Below are positions 34,708 to 45,135 of a stretch of DNA of 64,000 bases, in pieces. The stretch is from the NCBI GenBank assembly GCA_037178855.1, contig JASJZC010000005.1, positions 868,001 to 932,000 on the forward strand, given 5' to 3'. The translations under genes were made by a program, and so were the position numbers. The DNA is from Oscheius sp. JU75 (taxonomy: Eukaryota > Nematoda > Chromadorea > Rhabditida > Rhabditidae). Every line of letters begins with the position of its first letter. The stretch's first letter is position 1. A model generated the notes under the pieces. That model was not told where the DNA came from. It searched no databases and saw only the letters and a list, made by a program, of their open reading frames with translations.

Positions 34708-37700
34708 TTAGACGAGTGCTAAAATAGCCAAAAAAGTCATCAAGGCAAAGGATTTGAACTTGGTACCAGTAGATTTCGAAGAATATTCAGAGGCAGTCTT
34801 ACAAGCCTTTTTCCAGTCGGGAATTGCCTAAAAGTTCCCGTAAGATGAACATGAGGGCCCACCTTGGCTGATGCATAACTAACGAAATCCTCGAGGGGTA
34901 TGAATCCATCAGAATCTTGCTTCTCGGCGAGAGCCTCGACGTATTTTGCCTGGTAGATGACATGTCGGTCGATTGGGTTGGGATCGTGATTGAGCAATCG
35001 GACACTGGGACGGGGGTCGGTTCTGAATTCCAGTGCGAAGCCTGCGGAGGTAGTCAACTCGTTCTTGTCGATTCCCATGAGTCTCATGACGGAGAGGGTG
35101 ACCTCCGTATGCTGGAATATTAAGTGAGACAGAGAGACATAGGGTTCCTTACCGAAGCATAGCCAATGATGAAGGGTCCCTTTCCTTCTTGGGCCACCTT
35201 GATAGAATCCAGAAGATTTTGAAGCCAGTAGCCTCCCATCAGGTCACCACAGGGGGCATAGTAGGCACATTGGTTTTGATGGATCTCGGCTGAAACCGAA
35301 GGAATTTTTCGAAACTTTCGGGGTTACAGGTTGTTATTGAAACATTTCGAAAACATCTGCATGAGGTTGCATTTGGTTTCAATAATCAAATTTTTTCTTA
35401 TACACCGCCAACATAACGTTCCGCATTTATTATAGGATTGAAACATATCGAAAAAATATGGAAATCTGCTAAACTTGTCGCAGCAGTTTTATTTTGTAAC
35501 CGCGTTGGTCAAGGGACTACCGTCACTCTGACTACAACCATATAGTGAAACATTTTCCGTTTTGTCAGAAACCTACCAAATGATAAAATCTCCTTCTTCA
35601 TTCTCGCAGTATTGTAGCCAGGAAGAGCTGGACGTTCAATCCAGGCCGGGTAGCGGGCTTGATAGAGATCAATTTCGATAAGATTGTCGGCCAAATCTGC
35701 CATGTAGCCTGGGAATACGGACTGCGAGGAAAAGTAGGATAAGCATACCCAAGTTGGTCATGTTCCAGCCAGTCTGTTCTCCACAGTATTCTCGAAGAGC
35801 CACAGTCTCTTGACTTTTCTGTTGCAGTTCTGGGAGAGTGTCTTGGGAAATTGGGCGCCAGACTAAAATTTGAGTGTAACAGAAAGACAAAGAGACAAAT
35901 AGACAGAGAGACAGTTTCCTACCATTATCACTATTCGGACACTCTTTAACAGAGTACATTCTCAGCAAAGGATCGTCAATCGAATACGGAACAGGTGACC
36001 AGAAATCGTGTCGAGCCTGGTTCCAGTCAGCCCAATCCACTGGCTCATGGAAGCCGGCTAAAGCCACCTAAACTCTAATTTTCGAGCTGAAAATAATCCG
36101 ACATACCTGAAGGGTCATTTGGCATCTAGAAGCCGAGCTGCTATAGTACTTAACCTGGTCCCTGTTGTAATTCGTGTTCATCTTATTGTAACCAGTGAAA
36201 ATCCTTAGCTCTCTTCCGAGACCGTAGGCTTGTCTCTTTCCAAACTGGAATAAGCGAAATTTATAATGGGTATTCGAAAACAGTCGGTTCCTAGATGCTA
36301 GAAAAGCAAGAAGCCGTCTCCAATCAAAAACTTTTGTTGTTTCAACTACATAAGGAAAGCGCGTTAGACAAGTGTTTGATGGATGTGCCAAATACTGTAC
36401 TTTTGAAAAGTAAAACAACTCTAGTCTATTTCTTTTATGGTTTCGTACTGCTATGTTTCAAAGTGAAGCTAAAAATTGAAAATTAAAAAATTGAACAACC
36501 CACATTGTGTCGCAGCAGACAGACGCCTTTTGCCAATTGTAAAGGTAGGATAATTGCACGAATGATTGCTCGAATCGTGAAAGAATACCAAAAAACTTTC
36601 AGTTGTTCCCGAAGGGATATTTTACTGAAAAGATGTACTCTTGGACAAAAATGATTGGTACTAAGATGTCGAAAAACTAGCAAAATGTCACCCCCTTTCT
36701 TCCGCTGTATGCAAGCAGTGAAACATTTCAAGTACTCATTTCACTTTTTTGATGGCCATGTTTTACACCAGTACACTTACAGTAGTCAACTCGGAAGTTC
36801 CTTCAAAGCCCCAGGTTCTTGGGTTCTCGTCGAGAAATACTTCGGGCTGTCTGTTACCATGTCTGAAAGCGTGGCATACAGTGTGGCAACTGTCTCTGTT
36901 TCTACTTTTCTCGTTCTGACTTCATTGTTTTTTGTTCTATTTTGGTTTCAACTGAGAGATATGAGCCTTTTTTTTTAGTTTTGAAATACGATTGTGTATA
37001 CTTCGAAGTATGAATGTGAATCAGCCTACAGTTTTTGCATACGCTTTTTAAGAAAATTCCGAAATGTTTCACCAAATACTTATAGGTACCAGAACAGCCA
37101 GGATGGTTAATATGAATGACCAGGCCGGACTCACAAAATGTTTCAATGCTAATTTAATATCTATAACAGAAGTAACGGTGGCTTATCAATCTGTCATTTT
37201 GTCCCCCTGTTCAATGTTTCCACTTGTTCCGAAATGCGTTCAAACAAATCGCCTCTCGCTCTGCAATTTGTGTTACGAACCGGAACCGGTTCTCTTTTCC
37301 TCTGTGAGAGAGTACACAGAGTTAACAAAGGTCAATTGATCAGGGATGGTGGTTTCTTTTTTGACAAAGCTCTTCGGTGAATATTTGCTTCGGGAATTGG
37401 TCTATGAACTTCATTTCATTTAAAAATTAAATCTTTGGTTTCACAGATTGATTATATTTCATAACGGAGTCAGAAAGGGCTGGATGAATGGGATAGTGCG
37501 GTCTTTGTGTTCACTAGATTTTCAAGCTCGAACGGACATGGAAGCTGATACCAGAACTAACTCACACTATGAGCTTTGTATGAAGCATAGAGTGAAAAAC
37601 TATTCCCCTTTTACTCAATAGTTCCCAGGTAATCTTTGCCTTCAAAGCTCCAAAATTATGTCATCTCCAAAAGGGTTACATATTCTTGTCAGTTTTGCGT

Positions 37701-40700
37701 ACTAAAGTGTAGAAAAGGATAATCTGCATCGTTTACATGCAAGAAAACTTGGAAATCTCGCACTTTTTGAGTCATTTTCTAGACACATTCAATTCTTTCA
37801 ACCCTATACTTTTTTGATTTCAAAGAATGCAGAATGCACGGATAAAGGTAAGAAGGACAGCCTTTTACCGTACTAAACAAATGCGTACTTTTTCCAGCCT
37901 ACAGATGTTCTACAAAGTGAGAGAGTACACAGGGGTAATAAACGCCAATTGATCAGGGCTGGTTACCCTCTTTTGAATGGTTTTCTGAAGGTCATTTGCT
38001 TCTGGAATCAGAATTGCCCTTTGAACTATTTTTCATGTAAAAATTAGAACTTTTCGTAGAGGATACTATGATGCTTGTTTTAGAGTCTGCTATACTTTTT
38101 TTTCGGATTCACAGATTGGCTATACAGTGCGCGTCATAACTATAAAGGCACCCCAGTTTTTAGCTGTGGAGCCAAAACTACGCATTTTTAAAAAAAAATC
38201 TGACAATGCCATCTTTTTCTACAGTATTCAAAACCCTTGTAAAAAAATCTACAGACCCATCGGATAATCCTTCTGCCCTAGATAAACAAAAAGATCTCGA
38301 CGTGTCGAATTCAGAAGCGTCAAAACTATAAAGGCAGACGGTCTTTAGAGTTTTTACTTATCGAGACATGTTAAATCATGCGTATAAAAGAATGGAAAAG
38401 TTGCTTCTGGCACTCGTTCAACACCTGCTCATCTCCGAATACCTTTGTGATGCCTCTAGGAGCCCGCCTAACGGATGTAGAGAGGGGACAGGTTGACGTC
38501 CTTGCTGGTCAAGGATTGAGCAACAGGGCCATAGCTACTACCATTGGACGTTCTCCTACCGTGGTGGACAATTATCGCAAGGATCCTGTTGGCTATGGAG
38601 CTAAAAACAGAGGAGGAAGACCAAGAAAGCTGACAATCAGGGACGAGCGAATGATCGCTCGAACTGTCTCCAACAAAAGAGTGACCACTGCTCTCCTGAA
38701 ATCCGATCTCCGTCTCAGTGTTTCGAACAGCACTGTTCTCCGCTCCATCCACAGAAATGCTCATTTGACCAGACAGAAGATGAAGTCTGCTCCCCGACTT
38801 CTCCCTCGTCACATTGCTGATAGGATGACCTTTGCGAGAAACCACTTCAATACTGATTGGACTAAAGTGAGTAAATCTAAATTTTTGTTTTCATAGCTTC
38901 TATAGGTCATCTTCTCCGACGAAAAAAAGTGGAATCTTGACGGTCCGGATGGGAATACATCGTATTGGCGCGACTTGAGGAAGGACCCGGTTTATTTCTC
39001 GAAGAGAAATTTTGGTGGCGCTTCGGTTATGGTCTGGGCGGCATACTCACACGACGGTACTGTCTCGCTCGAGTTTGTTACCAGCAGGATGAATAGCCTC
39101 GACTATCAAGATGTGCTCCAGAACAACCTCCTTCCTTACCTCCATGCCAATCCGCAGATGACGTTTCAACATGATAACGCGCCGATCCATTCATCCAACT
39201 CCACTAGGCTCTGGCTGCAAAGCAACAACGTCAACACTATGCCGTGGCCCGCCTGTTCTCCCGATCTCAATCCGATTGAAAATCTCTGGGGAATTCTCGT
39301 CAGAGAGGTCTACAAGAGCGGCAAGCAGTTCTCAACTGTACAGGAGCTGAAGAATGCCATTCTTATCGCCTGGAGGACCCTGAACCCCATTGTTTTGTAG
39401 AATCTTTCTCTCTCGATAAACAGTCGTCTGTTCCAGTTGATCTCCCGCAACGGAAGAGCCACCGACTACTGAAACATTTAAAGTTAAGCTATTTTTATGA
39501 ATTGTTTTGTTAGTGCCTTTATAGTTTTGACGCTTCCGAATTCGACACGTCGAGACCTTTTTGTTTATCTAGGGCAGAAGGATAATCCGATGGGTCTGTA
39601 GATTTTTTTACAAGGGTTTTGAATACCGTAGAAAAAGATGGCATTGTCAGATTTTTTTTTTTAAAATGCGTAGTTTTGGCTCCACAGCTAAAAACTGGGG
39701 TGCCTTTATAGTTATGACGCGCACTGTATTTCAAAGCCGAATGAGGAAATAGTCCCGGCTAGTTTCGATAAGTAATGTTGAAAGGTGTGAGAAGTACGGC
39801 AGTCAAATAGGTGGAGTTTTGTTTTGAAGAGCACTAAAATTCTGAACTCGAGCTGGAACCAGATTCCAGAGCTAGATCCCACTGAACAATCTATATGAGT
39901 CACTAAAATTCAGTTCAGCACTTCGAACTTGGCTTAATGCTTCAAGTACAGGATATACGCAGAGCTATAAAATTGCAGAATTGTAGGGAAGAAATCCTTG
40001 AAAAAAAAAGAAGTAAACAGATAAGTTTTAGTTTCAAGAATCTAAAAGAAAAATTATCCAGTTGCCTTCTCTTGATTCGATCACAATAACAAAACTCTGG
40101 GAAACTGAAGCGAAGACCTCTCTTACTTTAATGCGCAACGGTGTCCGTCTGTCTGTACGTACCGCGTTCGCTGGGGTACGCTGCTCGTCGTCATAGCTCC
40201 GCGGTTAGCGCGCTGGGCAATGAATCCCACCGATGTTTTCCGGGGTTTTCGGATATGCGGCGAAGCAGTCAAAGAGGACTAGTAAAAACATAAAATGAAA
40301 ACTATTCTTCATGTTACTCCATTTGTTTTCAGGTAATTTTTGTCTTCAAAGTTACAAAAATTATGTCCTCTTCAAGAGGGCTACGTCTTTGGTTACCGGG
40401 AAAGCTTTTCGACGATGCACCATGCATCTCTTACACTTTTTGAGATTTTTTTCAAGACGCAAGATTCAGTTCTAATCACATCAAACTTTTTGTTCCAAAG
40501 AGCTCGTAAAACAGAGTAGTAAGTCTTTGACAAAGTGATGCAAAATCAGAGTTTCTAAGCAAATTTGAAGTTTTCTCAGCCTTTCGTTCTGCAAAATTAT
40601 AGATTTAAATGTGCTCTACAACTTTGCAGAACATCATAAAACTCAAACATGTCATCCGGCAAATTATTTTTTCACGCCACTGCTGGGTGGACAGAGAATC

Positions 40701-40820
40701 AAAGAGCACCTACCTGGTGCCCCAAAGGACCAGAATTGTGTTTGGATCCATCCGGATGGACTCATTTGGAAGAGATTCATTGGCGTGAACCCCTAGAAAC
40801 AGGAACAAAAGGCTGAACAT
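34708..40820 (-). CDS. membrane histidine acid phosphatase
   Basis: Nine minus-strand exons, phases all consistent: 40714-40820, 36781-36862, 36107-36244, 35923-36067, 35749-35862, 35577-35708, 35153-35289, 34863-35111 and 34708-34827, giving 407 residues. Residues 1-13 (MFSLLFLFLGVHA) are a signal peptide. The family signature RHGNRQP (36-42) carries the phosphorylated His, and the exon 1/2 junction splits its first Arg. SHTEV (about 285-289) supplies the second catalytic His. A hydrophobic C-terminus (FALMTFLAILALV) should anchor it as a type I membrane protein acting outside the cell or in the lumen. It would hydrolyse phosphate monoesters at acidic pH. Most of this family have HD where this protein has HTE. 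Intron 1 is 3.85 kb and contains a Tc3-like transposon and a diverged duplication. The gene may lie inside the last intron of the serpentine receptor. Confidence 0.92.
37295..38120. repeat. diverged duplicate pair flanking the Tc3-like insertion
   Basis: About 37300-37460 and 37905-38120 share GAGAGAGTACACAG, then GTCAATTGATCAGGG / GCCAATTGATCAGGG, TATTTGCTTCGGGAATTGG / CATTTGCTTCTGGAATC, and CACAGATTG. The Tc3-like element inserted at the 3' end of the second copy. All of this lies in intron 1 of the acid phosphatase. Confidence 0.55.
38125..38336 (+). repeat. left terminal inverted repeat of Tc3-like element
   Basis: Pairs with 39514-39726 with few differences. The outer GTCATAACTATAAAGGCA is at 38133-38150 and the inner GTCAAAACTATAAAGGCA at 38319-38336, in direct orientation. 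Confidence 0.9.
38450..39400 (+). CDS. Tc3-like transposase (DD34E), C-terminal stop
   Basis: Exons 38450-38866 and 38906-39400 are joined through a 39-base intron (GTGAGT...TCTATAG), giving 303 residues. The N-terminal half has two helix-turn-helix-type DNA-binding regions separated by a GGRPRKLTIRDER linker. The catalytic part shows the first Asp in FSDEKKWNLDGPDG, the second Asp in FQHDNAPIHSS, and Glu in SPDLNPIENLWG. The spacing between the last two is 34 residues (DD34E), as in Tc1/Tc3. It cuts and reinserts the element at TA. The frame stays open for another 23 codons after the TAG at 39398 and then ends in TGA, so the TAG may be a CAG-to-TAG nonsense change. Adding those codons brings the length close to that of Tc3 transposase. 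Whether the shortened protein is active is unknown. Confidence 0.93.
39514..39726 (-). repeat. right terminal inverted repeat of Tc3-like element
   Basis: Reverse complement of the left repeat. It contains the same outer (TGCCTTTATAGTTATGAC) and inner (TGCCTTTATAGTTTTGAC) sites. Confidence 0.9.
40590..40640. repeat. half copy of the GCAAAGTTGTAG hairpin repeat
   Basis: Contains TGCTCTACAACTTTGCAGAACATCATAAA, listed here in parts: CTCTACAACTTTGCAG then AACATCATAAA. This matches the right arm of the copies at 7625-7830 and 16825-17010; the left arm is missing. It is in intron 1 of the acid phosphatase. Confidence 0.45.
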
Positions 40821-41207
40821 GCCGAGATTGACCAGAGGTTGTTGTCTCGGGCGGAGTCAAACAGTCCCCGCGATCAATAGTGGAAAAGGGGGGGGTGAGA
40901 GAGAAAGAGTCGACCTCTGAATGGCAGAATGGTTCGGGATTCATTGAGAAGAGCAGCGTCAAATCTACTTTTGTGATGCTTTGAGGCAGATGAGAGACAG
41001 GCCTAGAGAGGACATAAAAGATTTCCGATAGCTCTTTTGATAGAAAGTCATAGGCCAAACTCTTGCAATCTGTCTCTGTCTCTCTATCTCTCTATTTCTC
41101 TATATTTCTGTTCTACTGTCTTTCTGTCTCTCTGTCCATTAGTCTCACTGCCTCTCTGTCTCTGAACAAACAAACATCCCATTTATTTTATCCTAAACAT
41201 CAGTCGG

Positions 41208-41698
41208 CTATTCTGATTCCGGAGGAGGTGGTCCGAATAGACTGTCCCTCTGGGCTCCGCCACTCCCTCCCGGTCCACTAGATCCAAGACCACTGGATCC
41301 AGGAAACGGATTCGTCGACACTGGTGGTGCCAAGACAACGACAGGCGGCGGCGCTGGGGCCTTCTTTGTAGTAGGAGCCTTTTTCGTAGTGGGAGCCTTC
41401 TTGGTTGTAGGAGCTTTCTTGGTAGTCGGTCCTTTTTTCGTCGTCGGAAGAATTTTCTTCGTAGTGGTACCCTTCTTCATGGTCACTTTCTTAGTTGCTG
41501 CTGAAATTACTCTTTGCCAATGTATACGCGAGCCGGACTTATACGGATCCTAAAACGAAAATTGATATGAACAACGCAGCTAGGCTACCTTTATAAGTTT
41601 TGTGACACAACAAAGTTTTGACAGGAAAACTTACGTGCACACATTACTATAGCCACAATGGCGCATAAGAGGAGTAGAGTTAAGGTGAGATACCGCAT
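41208..41698 (-). CDS. secreted Thr/Lys-rich repeat protein (2 exons)
   Basis: Exons 41635-41698 and 41208-41500 join in phase to give 118 residues. Residues 1-20 (MRYLTLTLLLLCAIVAIVMC) are a signal peptide. Residues about 22-70 are tandem repeats of the hexapeptide PTTKKA with variants, strongly basic and a likely target for O-glycosylation. A short proline run (APAPPPVVV) and a Gly/Ser/Pro-rich tail ending PPPPESE follow. An AT-rich GGATAAAAGG element about 55 bases upstream may be the TATA box. The repeat is low complexity at DNA level too (18-bp unit), so copy number may vary between strains. It is probably a secreted matrix or mucin-like protein, by inference from composition only. Confidence 0.75.
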
Positions 41699-41918
41699 TT
41701 TCTGCAATGTTCTGTGCCGAAAACTTCTGGACTAATTGACAGTTTTCGTGTCCTTTTATCCGGGCCAATGGTGATCTGAAAATTAATCCGGTAGACTCAT
41801 ACTATAAACCAAGGATTATCATCGGGTCCGTTTCTCATTTAAAATGGGGCGGGTATGAGAAGAGACAGGGGGACAGAGACATAGAAAAACAGGAACGGAG
41901 AGACAGAACTATTTTCAG

Positions 41919-42088
41919 GGTTCATCAACGTCGACGGGACTGGATTTGTTGAAGCTTACAGCTATTTTTTCGAGGTCGGTACCATCGTCGGTCCGTATAT
42001 GCTCCTGATTTTCTGCACAGCTCTGAGAGAAGAATTCTTCCTCCGAGTGAAAAAGTGTTTCAATTGTAGGGCAGCTGAGAATACTTGA
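41919..42088 (+). CDS. TM7-type exon, candidate last exon of the serpentine receptor
   Basis: After an acceptor ATTTTCAG, the exon reads two bases and then a frame encoding FINVDGTGFVEAYSYFFEVG, a hydrophobic helix GTIVGPYMLLIFCTALREEF, and a tail ending RAAENT before TGA. This is the look of the seventh helix of nematode chemoreceptors (PYxLLIF then a charged LR motif). Its phase (two bases first) fits the TM6 exon ending at 34290, which ends with one base of a codon. No other receptor exon lies between 42088 and the window's other genes. It is therefore either the true last exon of the gene at 31233-34290 across a 7.6 kb intron, or the orphaned end of a receptor broken by rearrangement. Confidence 0.6.
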
Positions 42089-42635
42089 TGATTTTTTTTT
42101 GGAACTCAGGGCAAATTCAGAACTGCGTTGCATAAAAGTTTTCCTTTTACTGTTATTGTGAAACACATGCGTTTAGTTGCAAATATTAATAATAATGAAA
42201 ATATTCCAAAGGATGATCTCATTGCTTTGGGAGTACTACTATTTCACTTACAGAATCAGTGAAACAGGAAACTGTGCATGCTCCTTTTTGCAGCAAAGGT
42301 TAAACTCAAATGTGGGAAAGTGATAGAATTTCGAATAGAATATATAGGGGAGGGTCTGTTATCGGTTTTGTCTTTTCCAGGGTTGGTACTTTTACCTGAC
42401 CTATTGGTTTGTAATCAATATTTGCAAGCTTACGTTGACCACGTTGAAAGGGAAACTATGTCGATACTTTACTGTTTGTGAGAAGAAACCTTTTTTTCTA
42501 TGTCGAGAGGCACACATAATTACAGCGACATGAGGAAGCCACTCACGCACACTAGAGTCAAGGGATCCTCCTCTTGGAGGCGGGAAATCTGGTCAAAAGG
42601 TCGGGAGCGACAAGTGTTACCTTTTTGTTTCAGTT

Positions 42636-43010
42636 GCAGATGATAACTTTCAACCTGAACTGGAAACAGTTCGACCTCGGGCCTGCATCTCTCAATCTAC
42701 AAAAGTCATATTTATGGTGTTCTAACATCTATTGAACTGGTATTTCGAGGCCCTGGTTTCTACCATTTGAGTGATCTGATCCGACCGCATTGATTGAAAC
42801 AGCAATCCTGATGACTGGAACGTAGTCAACTTCGACCTTGCTGACCTCAAAATCGACGAGTTTTTGGCTCGCAGACAGCCGCTAGGGGGACAATGGCTCA
42901 TGACAGCGGGCGCGGAAGGGATATTTTCGAACATCAGATCAAGTTTTAACAATGTTCATTCGATCATCTTTGAGATATTCGGGAGCGGAGGCTTTCAGCG
43001 ATTGCAGCCA
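42636..43010 (+). pseudogene. fragment related to the CUB-like-type gene at 47.5 kb
   Basis: Exon-like pieces encode ITFNLNWKQFDLGP (42636 on, acceptor TTTCAG) and DWNVVNFDLADLKIDEFLA followed by EIFGSGGF (about 42800-42990). They resemble, in the same order, LNWTQFDITW and RFYGSGSF near the C-terminus of the gene at 47495-49206. No start, signal peptide or N-terminal exons are found, and stops interrupt the frame. It overlaps the end of the small coiled-coil gene on the other strand. Confidence 0.35.
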
Positions 43011-43170
43011 GCTCGTCTTTCTCTCTTCGCTTACGATCCTCCTCTGCTTGCAGTTCCTCCAATTTCTGTTGTTGCCGACGAAGTTCTTCCTCGAGCCGTC
43101 TCTCTCGCTCCTCAGCAGCTTGGTTCTCTTTTGCTGCTTGTTCGTTAGCCTTGTTATCAGGATGACACAT
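42964..43170 (-). CDS. tiny charged coiled-coil protein A
   Basis: 68 residues starting MCHPDNKANEQAAKENQAAE. Nearly the whole length is a Glu/Arg/Gln-rich helix (ERERRLEEELRRQQQKLEEL) predicted to form a coiled coil. There is no signal peptide. A splice acceptor (ACTTTTAG) lies 3 bases before the start codon, so the message is trans-spliced or has an upstream non-coding exon. It is a close paralog of the gene at 43988-44149 and shares its first 30 residues almost exactly. Function unknown. Confidence 0.6.
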   Translation of the reverse strand: MCHPDNKANEQAAKENQAAEERERRLEEELRRQQQKLEELQAEEDRKRREKDELAAIAESLRSRISQR

Positions 43171-43987
43171 TCTCTAAAAGTGGTCGAATTAGAACTGGAC
43201 GAAGATGAATGCAAAAAGGATATGGAAACGGTTTCACGGAAACGACGTTGTGTGCCTCAACAACTCCCCCAACTGTTTTTAAAGCCGTCTTCTTATCTTT
43301 TGACTGAATTTCAGTCAGCACAGTTAGAAAGAGATAAGAAGAAGAGAGAAATGTGTGTTTCAAAACAGGAAACCAAAAAGATGACCACAAAAACATATAA
43401 AGTACCGTTTTTGTAGAAGAATTTGAAGAAAGGATAGTCGTATTCTTAGGCACAAGTTGAATGATCTTTTGTGTTAAGACATTGATAAACGGCAGTAGTT
43501 TGTACGACTCTGTCTCAATAGTTGAAACTCTCACTGTCAAACTTCTTCCACCCAAATCTCATAGATAGCTAGTTTATTAGCTGCAGAATCACAGGGAGGT
43601 TGTTCAGGTATATTCTTGAGTTTGTGGCGGCTGCGCCTAGTAACAAAAGCCTTCCAGTTCTAGAACGCATCCAGTTGACTTGCCATCAAATTTAGGCAAT
43701 AACTGTTCCTGAACAACAAAACTTCTGGGCAACATAATTACCTCACTTCTGGCACGTGGCCATAGAAACCATCGCCCTTTAGATAGTAAAAATATAGATA
43801 CAGTTATTAAATGTCACGAAATAAATATGTTAACAACCAAACTTTATGCCTCTTGGAAAAAATGTCCCATGTATCAATGCACTTATGTTCGATTTCTTAA
43901 TGTATGCTTTGTGAGACATTTACTCAAAAACGACTTAGAGTAAAAGGTTCATTGATAGTACAGAAATGTGACAACGGTTACAGCGTT

Positions 43988-44149
43988 TTAGTTCTCTTGC
44001 ATTCGAGCGCGCACTGCAGTAGCAAATGCTTCGAGTTCGGCGCGATGGGCCCTTAGTCTTTCTTCTTCCTCGAGCCGTCTCTCTCGCTCCTCAGCAGCTT
44101 GGTTCTCTTTTGCTGCTTGTTCGTTAGCCTTGCTATCAGGATGAGACAT
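43988..44149 (-). CDS. tiny charged coiled-coil protein B
   Basis: 53 residues, MSHPDSKANEQAAKENQAAE then ERERRLEEEERLRAHRAELE. The start at 44149 is chosen because the acceptor CACTTACAG ends 3 bases upstream, as in gene A; the frame continues open above it. A TATAAAT element (plus-strand ATTTATA at 44241-44247) about 90 bases upstream may be its promoter. The C-terminal third differs from gene A. Role unknown. Confidence 0.6.
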   Translation of the reverse strand: MSHPDSKANEQAAKENQAAEERERRLEEEERLRAHRAELEAFATAVRARMQEN

Positions 44150-44922
44150 TCTCTGTAAGTGGTCGGATTGGAAGAGCTGGAGGAAGATGAATGCCAAAAG
44201 TATATGGAAACGACGTTGTTTGCCTTAGCGGCTTCCAGCAATTTATAGAGCCGTCATATCTTTTGACTAAATTTCAGTCAGCAAAAGAGATAAGAAGAAG
44301 AGAAAAATGTGTGTTTCGAAAAAGGCTCAGTGTTCTCTGGTGCTTTTTGTAGAATATTTCATTATATGGTCAGATCTAATTACTGATGCTGTCAAGAGCA
44401 GAGGGTCAGCGATGAACTTACCAATACTGATGCGAAAGATGTTTTTTCAGGTCGAAGAACTGATCAAAAGGATTGCTCCACTTATTTGGATGAAATTTTG
44501 TCAACAGCTTCCTGAATACCCGAGACTGCGGAAACTCTCTGAAATGTTAGAGTTCGAATATATTTTTTATATACAATCTGATCCCTTTGACTGGAATATA
44601 GGTGTTGGTGTCAACGTTTATTGTCTTCCTGAAACCAAGAAGATGACCACAAAAACATATAAAGTACCGTATTGGTATACACTTCTGGCTCGTGGCCATA
44701 GAAACCAGCGCCTTTTAGTTATTAAAAATATAGATACAGTTATTAAATGTCACAAAATAAATATACTAGCTTTACGTCTCTTGGAAAAAATGTCTCATGT
44801 ATCAATGCACTTATGTTCGATTTCTTAATGTATGCTTTGTGACACACTTGTTCTGACGAGTTAGAGTAAGAGATTTATTGCTAGTACAGAACAGCGACAA
44901 CGGTTACAGCAATTTAGTTCTC

Positions 44923-45135
44923 TTACATTCGAGCGTCCGCTACAGCAGCCAATGCTTCGAGTTCGGCGAGACCGGCCTTGAATCTTTCTTCTCTCTCTTG
45001 TTCCCTCTCATACTCCCGACGTTCTCTTTCCAATTGGCGCTCTAGTTCTTGTTCAAGTTGGCGTTCCTCGGCTTCCCTCGCACGGCTATCACGCTCCTCT
45101 TGTCTCTGCTGCTCGCCATTATCATTTCCTGACAT
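44923..45135 (-). CDS. tiny charged coiled-coil protein C
   Basis: 70 residues starting MSGNDNGEQQRQEERDSRAR, almost entirely Glu/Arg/Gln heptad-like sequence. It ends LAALEALAAV-like (AGLAELEALAAVADARM), matching the tail style of gene B (LEAFATAVRARM). An acceptor CTTTTCAG ends 3 bases before the start. A TATAAAA element on the minus strand is at plus 45275-45281, about 140 bases upstream. It is a third member of the family. Confidence 0.6.
   Translation of the reverse strand: MSGNDNGEQQRQEERDSRAREAEERQLEQELERQLERERREYEREQEREERFKAGLAELEALAAVADARM

Larger units (their letters stand above)
38125..39726 (+). mobile_element. Tc3-like DNA transposon, near complete
   Basis: A 1602-bp element bounded by TA target duplications (38123-38124 and 39727-39728) with ends CAGTGCGCGTCATAAC. 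Long terminal inverted repeats of about 212 bp enclose a transposase gene with one intron. Each inverted repeat has an outer and an inner copy of GTCAWAACTATAAAGGCA. This matches the known arrangement of two transposase-binding sites per Tc3 end. The repeats are nearly identical to each other, so the insertion is probably young. It sits in intron 1 of the acid phosphatase, in the opposite orientation. Confidence 0.95.
42960..44870. repeat. tandem duplication carrying coiled-coil genes A and B
   Basis: Two roughly 0.9-1 kb units are similar in order. Each has a coiled-coil gene, an upstream block with AAGATGACCACAAAAACATA (43378 and 44640), and a downstream-type block containing ATAGATACAGTTATTAAATG and CATGTATCAATGCACTTATG (43795-43880 and 44733-44815). 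Blocks beyond 44870 continue the similarity towards gene C, implying that a third unit existed. Confidence 0.7.

Noticed and set aside
40185-40260. tRNA-like sequence (TAGCTCCGCGGTTAGCGCGC)
   Set aside because: It resembles a D-arm, but no acceptor stem, anticodon arm or B-box can be paired. At most it is a decayed fragment.
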